A stretch of 64,000 bases of DNA, from contig JASDSY010000031.1 of assembly GCA_041441465.1 (NCBI GenBank), forward strand, positions 1 to 64,000, read 5' to 3'. This DNA is from JASDSY01 sp041441465 (GTDB lineage Bacteria > Muiribacteriota > UBA9980). The notes under the pieces were generated by a model that searched no databases, was not told the origin of the DNA, and saw only the letters and a program-made list of their open reading frames with translations. Position 1 is the stretch's first letter. The number at the start of each line of letters is the position of its first letter. Position numbers and translations under genes: made by a program. This document shows, one piece after another, positions 50,573 to 60,163 of this stretch.

Positions 50573-52483
50573 TTATTTTTTCTGATTTTCGGACACTCTT
50601 TTAAATTCTTCGTAAGACTTAAGGTAATCCTGCTTATAATTCTCTCTTGTAGCGCTGTCGAGCGTAGTATCCGACTGATATCTTAAATAACGCTGATAAT
50701 TATCAGATAACCTCTGTTTTACGCCTTTAACGTAATTATCGTAAGCTCGCGCTTCTTCTTCAGCTTTACGCTTCGCTTCTTCGGCGGCTTTCAAGGCAGC
50801 CTGCTTGGTTTCCTCGATTTTTTGCGCGGCCTGTTTTGCTTCTTCGGCAGCTTTAGCCGCTGTTTTTTCAGCGTCCTCTTTTATCTTTTTCAAATCCGTC
50901 GATATGCTGTCGATTTTTGACTCTATAGAACCTGTTTTATCTGAAGAACTGCTTGAATTTTTAGTCGAATCCTGATTTTTTAGCGCATCCTCCGTTTTTT
51001 TATCACTAGAGCTGTCGCTAATTCTGCCGCTGACATTTTGATCTGAATTTGACGATGTCGTTGATGTATTTGACGATATTTTATTTTTCACCCTTTCGGT
51101 ATAAACAGCTAATCCCTTTACCGCTTCTTCGTATTTAAAACTTGCGTCATCGAGTTCTCTCTTTAACTGTGTCTTTAACGTTATGTCAGCCGTGTCATAC
51201 TTCGCTTTCAATTTATCATATTCAGCCTTATTGCGTTCAATTTCAAGCTTTAACTGCGCCTCCGCATCGCCGAATAGCGCCCTTACCTCAAGAATACTGT
51301 TTTGCATATTGTCAAGGCCCTTAACTACGCCGGCTGAATTTGAATTTTTCTTCTCCGCTTCCTCGCGTTTGGTAATCGCGTCCTGATATGTTTTTTTTGC
51401 GTCCTCATATTTTTCGCGCGCTTTCATTTTATTAAAAATATCAGTCCAGGCTATTTTGTTATATTCGTCATATAATTTAGCAGCCTGCTCTTTAGCTTCC
51501 ATTTCATTAAGTTTAAGCTTTGACCATTCGTCGCCGAGCGATGCCATTACCTTTAAAGCTTGATTCGAGAGCTTATTCGAAAAATCAGCACTCTTATCTA
51601 TAACAATCTGACCGTCTTTCATAACCAAAACTTCAACTGTCTTTAGAGCGTTATCAATATTAACTGAAAGTTTGCCGGTTGTTTCGTCAACGGTAGTGGT
51701 AATTTCGTTTACGGTATTTTCAATAGTGCCAGCCGCATTAATAGCCTTACTTTTTATTGAATCGAGAAGGCCGCCGACCGTTTTTTGGGCTTTATCAAGA
51801 GCGGCTTCAGCTGTTTTCAACGCACCTTCGACTGAACTATCAACGCCTTTTTCAATTTTCGCCGAAGCCTCGGAAATAGTCTTGGACGCGTCATCTATTG
51901 TTTTATTGACATCCGCGATTGTATCGTCGATTGTTTTCGTACCTTTATCGATAGCCTTATTTGCGTCGCTTACAGTTTTATCAACGGTACTATTTACCTT
52001 ATCAGCCGTTTCATTTATTTTACCGTTTACGTCATCGATTTTTTTGTTAATATCGTTATTAATTTTATCGATCGACTTATTGACACTATCCACCGATTTA
52101 TCAATTTCTCCGGTTGTTTTATCAATAGCGGCGTTCAAATCATTAACGGATTTATCAATCGTGCTGTTTACTTTATTTACTGTAGAATCGATCTGGCCGT
52201 TAACTTTATTGACGGCCTTATCAATATCACCAGTTGTTTTATTAATAGTATTATCTATTTTGCGCAAACCGTCATCGACTGATTTTTGAGCGTCATTAAC
52301 CGCTTTATCGATTTTACCGGTGGCTTTATCTACGGCTTTTTGAGCATCGTTAAGAGCTTTATCGACTGAATTTAACGCGTCAGTAAGATCATCTAAAAAT
52401 GATTTAGCGGAAGCCGGAGCGGAAGTTAATGAACACGCAATGCATGCCGCCGTGAGGCCTGCCGCAATCTTTGATTTTAACAT
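50573..52483 (-). CDS. Secreted long coiled-coil protein with IDK-type repeats
   Basis: 636 residues from ATG 52483 (GAGGTGG 5 nt upstream). Signal peptide ends near APASA. Residues 30-250 are a run of degenerate 11-residue repeats of the type VNxxIDKxVNDxNKAIDK (e.g. VNKVNSTIDKSVNDLNAAID), with no Pro, predicting a long helical rod. A middle helical domain has MKAREKYEDAKKTYQDAI. The C-terminal region is Ser-rich, then strongly Ala/Lys/Glu helical (EEAKQAAQKIEETKQAALKA). 11-residue repeats fit right-handed coiled coils. Probably a periplasmic or envelope scaffold; no enzyme motif. A perfect-consensus promoter at 52570 suggests a high level of expression. Confidence 0.75.
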   Translation of the reverse strand: MLKSKIAAGLTAACIACSLTSAPASAKSFLDDLTDALNSVDKALNDAQKAVDKATGKIDKAVNDAQKSVDDGLRKIDNTINKTTGDIDKAVNKVNGQIDSTVNKVNSTIDKSVNDLNAAIDKTTGEIDKSVDSVNKSIDKINNDINKKIDDVNGKINETADKVNSTVDKTVSDANKAIDKGTKTIDDTIADVNKTIDDASKTISEASAKIEKGVDSSVEGALKTAEAALDKAQKTVGGLLDSIKSKAINAAGTIENTVNEITTTVDETTGKLSVNIDNALKTVEVLVMKDGQIVIDKSADFSNKLSNQALKVMASLGDEWSKLKLNEMEAKEQAAKLYDEYNKIAWTDIFNKMKAREKYEDAKKTYQDAITKREEAEKKNSNSAGVVKGLDNMQNSILEVRALFGDAEAQLKLEIERNKAEYDKLKAKYDTADITLKTQLKRELDDASFKYEEAVKGLAVYTERVKNKISSNTSTTSSNSDQNVSGRISDSSSDKKTEDALKNQDSTKNSSSSSDKTGSIESKIDSISTDLKKIKEDAEKTAAKAAEEAKQAAQKIEETKQAALKAAEEAKRKAEEEARAYDNYVKGVKQRLSDNYQRYLRYQSDTTLDSATRENYKQDYLKSYEEFKRVSENQKK

Positions 52484-52569
52484 AAAAACCACCTCTATAA
52501 AAAAATTAAAACTTTCTTAATAATACTAAGAATATAATTAAATGTTCCTTAATTTATAAAATCTATTTA

Positions 52570-52598
52570 ATTATACAAAACCGCCTGACATTTGTCAA
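52570..52598 (-). promoter_or_regulatory. Perfect-consensus sigma-70 promoter
   Basis: TTGACA (52598-52593), 17-bp spacer, TATAAT (52575-52570). Transcription would start about 80 nt before the coiled-coil protein's ATG. Confidence 0.85.
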
Positions 52599-52692
52599 TT
52601 AAACGTAAAATACTTTTACCTGAATCCCAAAATAAATAATTTATTTTAGGTGTGTTTCTGAAATTATCGAATAGGCTCATATCATAATTAAT

Positions 52693-52737
52693 AAAAAAAG
52701 AGCCGCCAAAATTTATAATTTCAGCCAGCTCTTTTTT
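52693..52737 (-). terminator. Terminator after csrA
   Basis: AAAAAAAGAGC / GCTCTTTTTT arms with an inner imperfect CGCC/GGCTG-type pairing and T-runs on both sides; 38 bp past the csrA stop codon. It closes the flgK-flgL-fliW-csrA run. Confidence 0.75.
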
Positions 52738-52775
52738 ACGACAAAATTATTAAAATCAATTATTAAAAAAATAAT

Positions 52776-53039
52776 TTATTTTTTGTTGTTATCGTCATTA
52801 TCATCTTTTTCATTCTTTTTTATGATCTGTTCAACCACATCGAGCCGGTCAAGCTGCGATTTAACGGCAAGCTGATTTTCGGTCGCTATTTCATTATAGA
52901 TTTCGCTTCTATAGATCGAAACGGTTTTAGGCGCCTTAATTCCAAGTTTAACCTGGTCGCCCCTGATTTCGACAACCATGACCTCGATTTTATCATCAAT
53001 AATGATGCTTTGATTATGTTTACGGGTAAGAACTAACAA
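52776..53039 (-). CDS. csrA: Carbon storage regulator / flagellin mRNA-binding protein
   Basis: 87 residues. The true start is the TTG at 53039: AAGGAG lies 6 nt upstream, and the protein then begins MLVLTRKHNQSIIIDD as all CsrA do; the ATG at 53060 would put the ribosome site inside the frame. Core KIEVMVVEIRGDQVKLGIKA and the RNA-binding R in VSIYRSEIY are intact. The tail is longer than usual and acidic (KKNEKDDNDDNNKK). CsrA binds GGA motifs near ribosome sites, commonly blocking flagellin translation; FliW, encoded just upstream, is its protein antagonist. Confidence 0.95.
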   Translation of the reverse strand: MLVLTRKHNQSIIIDDKIEVMVVEIRGDQVKLGIKAPKTVSIYRSEIYNEIATENQLAVKSQLDRLDVVEQIIKKNEKDDNDDNNKK

Positions 53040-53062
53040 AACGCACTCCTTTGCTTTCATTA

Positions 53063-53106
53063 CAAAAAAACGGCAGGAATTAAAGTCATAACCAACTTTC
53101 CTGCCG
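53063..53106 (-). terminator. Hairpin between fliW and csrA
   Basis: CGGCAGGAA / TTCCTGCCG, 17-nt loop, followed on the minus strand by TTTTTTT. It ends about 10 bp before the csrA ribosome site, so it either trims transcription into csrA or works as a leader hairpin; a GGA lies in the stem. Confidence 0.7.
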
Positions 53107-53141
53107 CTTTGTAATATTTTATTAATGATGATATTTTTTAA

Positions 53142-53726
53142 TTAAACCATATAAGCGGACATTTTTTGGTTATTTTCATTTACATCGCTTGAGAAAATAC
53201 TATTTTTTTTTTCCGCATCTTCGGTTTTTTCTTCAACATTCAAAACCGGAGTGCCAAAAGCCGCTGATACGTTCGACATAAGCTGATGAGCGTTTTTCTT
53301 TAATTCTTCTATTATGTAATGTTTAACCAAATGTTCAGGGTTTGTCGAAACAACCTGCATACCGCATCTGTTAACGGTATTAATTACGATCGGGCCGCAG
53401 AGGTTAGCGGATATTCTCATAGGATCTTCAGGGATAACAACGAGCGAGTATATAACAGCGTCCTGCGAATCCTTAAGCTGAATTTTTTCGACGGTTTCGT
53501 CAGAAATTTCAAGGGAGTAATTAAACATAAAAAGGACCGGCTCAACAACTAAAAAACATACTGTCGGATCTTCCATAGACTGAAGCCATTTGAACATATT
53601 ATCTTTTTCATGCGGAACAAGAACATATTTCTGAAGTTTTTCAAATCCAAAGAGTCCGCCTTCGAGTTTTATTATTTTTTCATTAGGAACATCGATTTCA
53701 CCAAAAAATTTTGTTTTTACTATCAT
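53142..53726 (-). CDS. fliW: Flagellar assembly factor FliW
   Basis: 194 residues. Starts MIVKTKFFGEIDVPNEKII; the family phrases GGLFGFEKLQKYVLVP and CFLVVEPVLFMFNYSLEI are present, as are NLCGPIVIN and the strand around VIPEDP. FliW binds CsrA and frees flagellin mRNA, and also binds flagellin. A Glu/Ser-rich tail of about 50 residues exceeds the usual 130-150-residue length. Directly after flgL (83-bp gap) and before csrA, the classic order. Confidence 0.93.
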   Translation of the reverse strand: MIVKTKFFGEIDVPNEKIIKLEGGLFGFEKLQKYVLVPHEKDNMFKWLQSMEDPTVCFLVVEPVLFMFNYSLEISDETVEKIQLKDSQDAVIYSLVVIPEDPMRISANLCGPIVINTVNRCGMQVVSTNPEHLVKHYIIEELKKNAHQLMSNVSAAFGTPVLNVEEKTEDAEKKNSIFSSDVNENNQKMSAYMV

Positions 53727-53809
53727 TTTAGCCTCTCCTTTAAAAACACGTTTATGTTTAAATTATATTATATCACTTTAATTTTATTTTTTCCAATAAA
53801 CTTTTGAGT

Positions 53810-56704
53810 TTAACTTAAAAAATCCAATAAACTCTGTTTATTTATCTTCGCACTAACTGCAAGGGCACCCTGGTAAATTACACTGGCCGTATTTTGCTCT
53901 AAAACCGCCCTTTCAAAATCAATTCCCTCATTTTCAGTTATCAGTTTATCCAGGTACGATCCGATATCACTATTCCGCCTGCTTATGTTTTCAACCTGCT
54001 TCAGCCCGTTTCCAAAAATTTCACGATTATTTGCCATGTGCGATATTGCCTCGTCAAGCTTTGCCATGCCGCCCATAAAACTATTCTCGGTTGAATTTAC
54101 ATCAGTTAAATTATTGCTCACCGACTGCCAGTCACCGCGGTAAATGTTATCTCTTATTTCAGCAAGTATATCAAAAAGCGATTGCGCGTTCTGCGATGAT
54201 TTTTTTATTTCATACTTACCATTATTATCGACAAGTTTTTCTTCTTTTATAGCCATTTTTTCAATAAAATTTGAAAAAGATGCGCGGCCAACGTTAGAAC
54301 CGGCGTCGTTAGGCACTAATAGGTCGAGGCCAGCCTGCGAAGTTATATTTGAAGTGCCGGCCGACATGCTTATTTTTTCTCCAGCTTTCAAGTTATAAAA
54401 CTTAACTGTATTAAGCGATGTATCAAATTCGGCCCGGACCGATCCGTCAAATTGCTGATTAACCTTGCTTATAAAGCTATCAATCGTATCGCCAGCCGTA
54501 ACGTTAACCGCAGTTCCGTTTATTTTAAAATCGCCGCCGGTAACGCCGACCGATTGCAAAGTAGCGGTTTTAGGATTAACAGGCGAAGGCGTCAGCGATT
54601 TTCCGGCAATTATATTGCTGTCAAAAATACTTACCGGCGAGGTCGAATCAAATACAAGCTGGTTATTCGAGTTCAAATACGCGTTAACGCCGGAAACTTT
54701 TGAGTTTATTTTATTGACGATATCGGAAAGGCTGTCAGTTTTCTGGTTAAATTCGACCATTGTGCCGTTAACCATAAATGCGCCGTTCATATCCGATGTT
54801 GCTCCGAATACGCCCATATTTCCGATCGATTGCTGCAGGAGCGGAGCGGTAACGGAAGTTTTAGAAGCCATTTGATTTCCCATTCTTATCTTCGAAAGAA
54901 AATCGCCGCCACCTATATCTTTAAAACTTGTTAAATGAACGTCATCTTTCAATCCTGACGGCGCGAAATCAATTCTTGTCTGGCCGCCTTCGTTATTAAG
55001 AGAAGCGAAAACTCCTAAATTTTGTGAATTAATCCTATCTATAACAGTTTTTATGGTATCCTGCGCAGTAATTTTAAAAGTAGCGCCGTTCACCGAAAAC
55101 TCGCTGCCGGCAGTAACTCCAAATGCAGCCGTCACATTAGTGTTTTCATTTACGCCGGCTGAAATTGAATTTAAATCGGCGCTCTGGTATGAAAATTCAA
55201 AACTCTTTAAAAATTCAGATGTGCCGTCGGTTGCATTCGACATTACTGCAAAATTATCAGGCGGCGAGCCTGCTTTTATAACAAAACGGCCGTTTTCAAC
55301 TGAAGCGGTAGCGTTAATCCCCGGCACCGAATTAATTTTATCTTTCATCGTGTATAAAGTTTCCGACGCGGCGTCATTAATTCCGATAACTTTGCCGTTT
55401 AAAAAGAAATTTCCATTTTTAACCCATTCGTTTTTCGAAAGCGGCTGCGGCGTAACCATAGAATCAGGAATTTTAGCGCTCGACGCCATTCTGCTCTCCG
55501 GTATTCCTAATATTTTAGCGAAGCTATTCGACTGGTCGGCTATGGACAAAGTACCTGTGCTTTCAATCGTAAGGCGGCCGTTATCCGAATACGCGTAAGC
55601 GCTCTTTACGTTATCATTTATTCTGCCAATGATATCTTTCAAAGAATCTTTCGCAGGATCAAATTTAATATATACGCCATTCACCGAAATGCTTCCAGAT
55701 GTCATATTTTTAAAGCTATAACTCAGAGGCAGCATTTCATTGTCAACTTTATTTACCGATTCCATTTTAGAACCAAGGCCGAGAATTTCGAGAGCATTGG
55801 TTTTTGTGCCTGGAACACTTATTCCGCCCTCCACAAGCGCGAATTGATTCATAGCGCCCTTCTGGCGCGCTTCAAGAACAATGCGTGAACCATTGCTTTC
55901 CTCGACAATTTTTGCTTTTGCAACCTTTGAATTTTTATTTATATTATCAACTATATTTTGAACGCTGTCATCTTTTGAAACTTTAATCAATTCTTCGCCG
56001 AAGCGGCTTTTTATAGTAAAATAACCATCTCTTAAATTATCGTCAAACGGCGATTTATTAACATCGGCATATTTTTTCGCGCTGTATACGCTCTGACCGG
56101 TAACATTCATAAAAGCGTCTTCACCGTTAAGGTTGACTTTCACTTTCGAATATTCATTGCCGTTTCTATATAAATCATTCAAATCTCCATTGTACTGGAC
56201 TGTAGTAATGCTGTCCTCGGTAACTACGCCGTCGGCGTTAGTAACGCTGCTAGCGCGTTTTATAACTAAAAATGGCTCTTTATCGGTTTTTGAGCCCGAA
56301 AAAATATATCCGTCCCCCGAATTATAATTTGCATCGCTCAATATTTGATTTATCAACGATTCCATTTCTTTGCCGATTTCGCTGCGATCGCTTGTCGTAA
56401 GAGTACCATTTAAACCGCGTACTGCGAGTTCTTTAAATCTTCTCAACGCGCGGTTCGCATCATCTGCCATTGTATCGGAATTTGAAATAAAATTTTTCGC
56501 GTATGAGAGGTTATTAGAATAAACCTCAAAGCTGTTTTTCTGCATATTAAGCTTTATTGAATTAGAGGCGGCGAGCGGGTCATCCGAAGGTTTTAAAACT
56601 TTTTTACCTGACGATAATTGCTCCTGAAGTTCTGCAATTCTTTCGTTTTGAGCTGAAATCGAATTCATCGCCATATTTATTTTCATATTATTAGTAATTC
56701 TCAT
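53810..56704 (-). CDS. flgL: Hook-filament junction protein FlgL, much enlarged
   Basis: 964 residues, against about 300-450 for usual FlgL. The N-terminal D0/D1 coiled region is classical (MRITNNMKINMAMNSISAQN; QEQLSSGKKVLKPSDDPLAA; GYIFSGSKTDKEPF), and the C-terminal helix (DKLITENEGIDFERAVLEQN ... LLDFLS) is intact. The middle 600 residues hold at least four copies of the flagellin hook IN motif: ISVNGVYIKFDP, FSVNGATFKITA, FMVNGTMVEFNQ and FKINGTAVNVTA, each about 45 residues and followed by a D.I..IN stretch. These build surface domains D2/D3. Secreted by the flagellar type III route, joining hook to filament. 16 bp after flgK. Confidence 0.92.
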   Translation of the reverse strand: MRITNNMKINMAMNSISAQNERIAELQEQLSSGKKVLKPSDDPLAASNSIKLNMQKNSFEVYSNNLSYAKNFISNSDTMADDANRALRRFKELAVRGLNGTLTTSDRSEIGKEMESLINQILSDANYNSGDGYIFSGSKTDKEPFLVIKRASSVTNADGVVTEDSITTVQYNGDLNDLYRNGNEYSKVKVNLNGEDAFMNVTGQSVYSAKKYADVNKSPFDDNLRDGYFTIKSRFGEELIKVSKDDSVQNIVDNINKNSKVAKAKIVEESNGSRIVLEARQKGAMNQFALVEGGISVPGTKTNALEILGLGSKMESVNKVDNEMLPLSYSFKNMTSGSISVNGVYIKFDPAKDSLKDIIGRINDNVKSAYAYSDNGRLTIESTGTLSIADQSNSFAKILGIPESRMASSAKIPDSMVTPQPLSKNEWVKNGNFFLNGKVIGINDAASETLYTMKDKINSVPGINATASVENGRFVIKAGSPPDNFAVMSNATDGTSEFLKSFEFSYQSADLNSISAGVNENTNVTAAFGVTAGSEFSVNGATFKITAQDTIKTVIDRINSQNLGVFASLNNEGGQTRIDFAPSGLKDDVHLTSFKDIGGGDFLSKIRMGNQMASKTSVTAPLLQQSIGNMGVFGATSDMNGAFMVNGTMVEFNQKTDSLSDIVNKINSKVSGVNAYLNSNNQLVFDSTSPVSIFDSNIIAGKSLTPSPVNPKTATLQSVGVTGGDFKINGTAVNVTAGDTIDSFISKVNQQFDGSVRAEFDTSLNTVKFYNLKAGEKISMSAGTSNITSQAGLDLLVPNDAGSNVGRASFSNFIEKMAIKEEKLVDNNGKYEIKKSSQNAQSLFDILAEIRDNIYRGDWQSVSNNLTDVNSTENSFMGGMAKLDEAISHMANNREIFGNGLKQVENISRRNSDIGSYLDKLITENEGIDFERAVLEQNTASVIYQGALAVSAKINKQSLLDFLS

Positions 56705-56720
56705 TTATTCCACCGCCTTC

Positions 56721-59009
56721 TTATTTAATAAGACCATTTACAATTTTATCTATCATTCCGTCAATAACATTTATCATTTTAGCTGAAGCGTTATAAGAAT
56801 GCTGATATTTTAACATATTAGAAATTTCCTCGTCCATCGATACGCCTGAAATCGATTCCCTTTTAGTCTGAAGTGTCGTAAGTATCGATTTGCTGTTTTT
56901 AGCTGTATTTATCGCGACCTTCGTGTCATTTCCTATCGAAGCTATTATTTCGCTGTATTTTTGAGTAATGGTTGTATTATCGCTGAATAAAGTTTTTGTT
57001 TTTAACTCTGTAAGCGCAAGCGCCGTTGTATTATCGCCGACGCCCTTCGAGCGCAATTGCCCCGAAGTACTGTAATAACTCTCGTCAACGCCGGCAGCCG
57101 CTATTTTATCGACCGAAAGCAAAATGTCCTGATTCATCGAAAATTGGTCAATTATAGATTTGCTGTCGGTATTTGAATTATAATTTATGGGATTAAAAAA
57201 GTTTATGCCCGTCGAACCGTTAAGGTCGAAACCGGAGCGATGAATATTATTAACGCCTGAAGTTATAGTCTTAACGAAGTTTGCCATATAATCCATGTAT
57301 TTAGGTATGGCCGCATCATTTATATTTAACAAGGCGCCGATTTCGCCGCTTGTTATAGTCTTTTTAACTTCGATCTGTGTCTGGCCCTTCTCGGAAACCT
57401 TAATTTCAAGGCCGGCTGCAGCATTTTTCACGTTATTTGACGAACTGATAACCTCGCTGCCGTTTATCTTCAATTTAGCGTCCGTGCCGTTCTTGTTATT
57501 AACCTGCGGCACGGTCAGCGGCTGGCCGGCATCCAAAATTCCAAGCCTGAATAAAAGATTATCCGAAGTATCCTTGAGCTGGATCTTTGAAGTGCCGTCA
57601 CTTGACGCTATTTTTACCTTATAAGTGCCGTCGGTATCAGTTATAAGCGCAGCTTTCACACCCATATCCGAATTATTTATCTCATTTACGATCCTGTTTA
57701 ACGAATCGGTCTGACCCTGTGTTATCGATACTTTTTTGCCGTTTATCTCAAATGTTCCTGAGATATTAAGACTTGCGTTTATGTCCTTTATTTCAGGCGA
57801 CGGCTTGCCGGTAACTGAGCTGATAAGGCCTAATTTTTCAAAAATATTTGAAGTGCCGTCGGACAAGTTGATTTTCGAAGCGGTGCCGGTATCATTTGAA
57901 ACTATATTTATGCGGCCCGCGTTATCAAGCGAAGCGGTGACGCCGGCTTCTGATTTATTTATTAATTCAACGAAACTTTCAGGAGTTAATTTATTTATAT
58001 CAACATTTATCTGCTTGCCGTTCACGCTGACGGTGCCGCTTGATGCGCCTTTGATTTTAGACAGGTAATCTTTCGAACTGATATTCATCTGATTAGAAGA
58101 TACGGAAAAACCGGAAGCCAACTCCAATACATCAATATTATATATACCGTCAGCCGCATTTGAAAAAATTTCAGCCGTGGCGACTTCCGGATTTGATGAA
58201 GTTTGCGTATTGTCATTTTTCCATGAAATATTGATAGGATTTCCGCCTTCGCCGCCGCTTACCGTTAACTCGTCATAACTAGCGCCGTTAACCAATAATT
58301 TGCCGTTTATATAAACCTGTCCGTCGTCAAGATTAGGCATATCGCTTACTTTGATATCTGTGAGGGCGCTTAGCGAATTCAAAACACGTGTTCTCTCGTC
58401 GCGAATATCATTTAATTTAGCGTTCTGTGTCTCGCCTTTTGCAAGAGCGGTATTTAATTCCGCCAGCTTTTTCGCATAATTATTTATCTGATTCACTTTT
58501 TCAGTGACGGCATCCTTAAGACCGCCGCGAATTTCGCTTAGCTGCGCGCTTATATACTTGATTCCTGCTGTAAGGCTGCTTCCTGCGTCTTTTAAGGCAA
58601 TACGCGTCGTTTGTGACTGCGGTGAATTTGAAACATCTTCTGATGCTTTCCAGAATTTATCAAGAAGGCTGCTTATGCCGTTTGAAGTGCTGTCCGAAAG
58701 GACCGTCTGTATTCTTTCAAGATAACTTTGATTTAAAGTCCAGTAAGAATTAGTTTGATTCTGGGTTCTGACCTGGCTTTCTATAAAACGGTCGCGCACC
58801 TGGCGGACTTCGGCGACCTCAACTCCGGTGCCGACCTGCATTCCGCCGCTTAAGAATTCCGGCGCGGTATTTTTTAACGTGATTTCCTGTCGGGTATAGC
58901 CATCTGTCGAGGCATTTGAAACGTTTTGCGAAACTACTGTAAGAGCGTACTGGTTCGCGGTAAGGCCGCGCTTAGCTGACTCAAACAATGAAAATGTGGA
59001 AATACCCAT
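56721..59009 (-). CDS. flgK: Hook-filament junction protein FlgK
   Basis: 762 residues, longer than the usual 450-650. The N-terminus MGISTFSLFESAKRGLTANQ and the block QNVSNASTDGYTRQEI are diagnostic, as is the C-terminal SGVSMDEEISNMLKYQHSYN. The middle carries several hook IN motifs (VSVNGKQINVDINK, FEINGKKVSITQ, LKINGSEVISS). First gene of the flgK-flgL-fliW-csrA run, with a sigma-28-like -10 box 55 bp upstream. Exported with help from FlgN, encoded next upstream. Confidence 0.95.
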   Translation of the reverse strand: MGISTFSLFESAKRGLTANQYALTVVSQNVSNASTDGYTRQEITLKNTAPEFLSGGMQVGTGVEVAEVRQVRDRFIESQVRTQNQTNSYWTLNQSYLERIQTVLSDSTSNGISSLLDKFWKASEDVSNSPQSQTTRIALKDAGSSLTAGIKYISAQLSEIRGGLKDAVTEKVNQINNYAKKLAELNTALAKGETQNAKLNDIRDERTRVLNSLSALTDIKVSDMPNLDDGQVYINGKLLVNGASYDELTVSGGEGGNPINISWKNDNTQTSSNPEVATAEIFSNAADGIYNIDVLELASGFSVSSNQMNISSKDYLSKIKGASSGTVSVNGKQINVDINKLTPESFVELINKSEAGVTASLDNAGRINIVSNDTGTASKINLSDGTSNIFEKLGLISSVTGKPSPEIKDINASLNISGTFEINGKKVSITQGQTDSLNRIVNEINNSDMGVKAALITDTDGTYKVKIASSDGTSKIQLKDTSDNLLFRLGILDAGQPLTVPQVNNKNGTDAKLKINGSEVISSSNNVKNAAAGLEIKVSEKGQTQIEVKKTITSGEIGALLNINDAAIPKYMDYMANFVKTITSGVNNIHRSGFDLNGSTGINFFNPINYNSNTDSKSIIDQFSMNQDILLSVDKIAAAGVDESYYSTSGQLRSKGVGDNTTALALTELKTKTLFSDNTTITQKYSEIIASIGNDTKVAINTAKNSKSILTTLQTKRESISGVSMDEEISNMLKYQHSYNASAKMINVIDGMIDKIVNGLIK

Positions 59010-59063
59010 ATTAACCCCCCGTTTTATTTTTTATATTTATTTTTTTCTACTTCTCTACTAACT

Positions 59064-59090
59064 ATATCGGCAATTTACAAAAAAAATAAA
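59064..59090 (-). promoter_or_regulatory. Sigma-28-like promoter before flgK
   Basis: GCCGATAT at 59071-59064, an exact SigD-type -10 box, 55 bp before the flgK start. The -35 at 15 bp spacing is only TTTA, so the -35 half is weak. Confidence 0.5.
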
Positions 59091-59139
59091 TATTCCCTGA
59101 AAATATTCCAAAAATAAAGGAATATTGACAGGGAATATT
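59089..59139 (-). terminator. Double inverted repeat between flgN and flgK
   Basis: Perfect 11-bp arms AATATTCCCTG / CAGGGAATATT enclose a second perfect pair AATATTCC / GGAATATT. On the minus strand TATTTTTTTTG follows. It can end the flgN transcript, just before the flgK promoter box. Confidence 0.75.
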
Positions 59140-59262
59140 ACTTTTAATATTTCATTTATCGTGTCTATTTTATAAGTTATCTATATTAAATTCTATATTT
59201 ATTAATTTATATTTTTATATTTTGAAATTACCTCGCAATTATTATATTTCATTAATATTTTT

Positions 59263-59823
59263 TTATATTTTAAAATTCAGCATGACATTCTGGCTGTCGC
59301 CATACGGCGAGGCGGCCGGCTGAACAAATTTTGACGTTTTATGTAAAACACCCTGTTTTGAATACGTTCCAGGATTATTTGAATTCACATTTTGATTATG
59401 CTGTTTAAGTATTTTTGTTTTTATATAATCAAGCGTCGCGTCTATAACTTCTTTTGAAGCATTAATCATGGCCATATTTTCATCGTTAATAATTTTGACC
59501 TGGTACATAATCTCGATTACCAATTTTTTTATTTTTTCCAATTCTCCGGCTTTATCTTTAAAAAATCCGGCATTTAAAAGTGCAGTAAGGCTTAAATTAC
59601 CGTTCAGATTCAATGATTTCAAATATAATTCAACCAGGCTCACTCTTTCTTTTTCAAGCGCTTCAATTTCCGAAGCGGTCCTCTCTTCGCAAGCCGTAAT
59701 AGATATTATCTGCTCGCTTTTTCCGGACAATAAAGCCTCATTTTTCGACTTGGCTAATTGCAATAAAGTAACGTATTTTGAATATATATCGGAAAGAATT
59801 CCGATTATTTTTTCGGCTGTCAT
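59263..59823 (-). CDS. flgN: Flagellar export chaperone FlgN-like protein
   Basis: 186 residues; AAGGAGGGGG before the ATG. All-helical: EKIIGILSDIYSKYVTLLQL, then KNEALLSGKSEQIISITACE, with the family pattern of a charged helix followed by E..L...R..L. The C-terminal 40 residues are Asn/Gln-rich and flexible, like the FlgK/L-binding tail. Its place directly upstream of flgK and downstream of flgM supports the call. Confidence 0.82.
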   Translation of the reverse strand: MTAEKIIGILSDIYSKYVTLLQLAKSKNEALLSGKSEQIISITACEERTASEIEALEKERVSLVELYLKSLNLNGNLSLTALLNAGFFKDKAGELEKIKKLVIEIMYQVKIINDENMAMINASKEVIDATLDYIKTKILKQHNQNVNSNNPGTYSKQGVLHKTSKFVQPAASPYGDSQNVMLNFKI

Positions 59824-60163
59824 TTAAACCCCCTCCTTTAAAGTCTCTCACAAAAAAACCTTATCCATTAATTATTATCGAAATAAATTTAAATAAATTA
59901 ACTACATTTTTTTATTTAATAAACTTTATATTTATAAAAATTAAATAAAGATAAAATAAAAAATGCCATGACCATAAAGCCATGACATTTTTTATAAGTT
60001 ACATTAAGTAAAAATTTAAATTATTTTAATTAAAAACTGAATACCCAAAAACAGGTATTTCGCAACAAACGTACTCTCATATTCTCCGGAAACATGCATC
60101 ACTTTAACGCATTTTCATTTTTATGATTTATACATATTTATGATATGTAATAATATAATCAAA
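59824..60163. other. Intergenic region between flgM and flgN
   Basis: 340 bp. Holds the flgM terminator at 59958-59993 and the flgN upstream region. A TTCGATAA-like box at about 59870-59878 resembles a sigma-28 -10 but has no good -35. Nothing else is seen. Confidence 0.5.
59958..59993 (-). terminator. Terminator after flgM
   Basis: AAAAAATGCCATG / CATGACATTTTTT, one G-U pair, T-runs on both strands. Confidence 0.7.
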
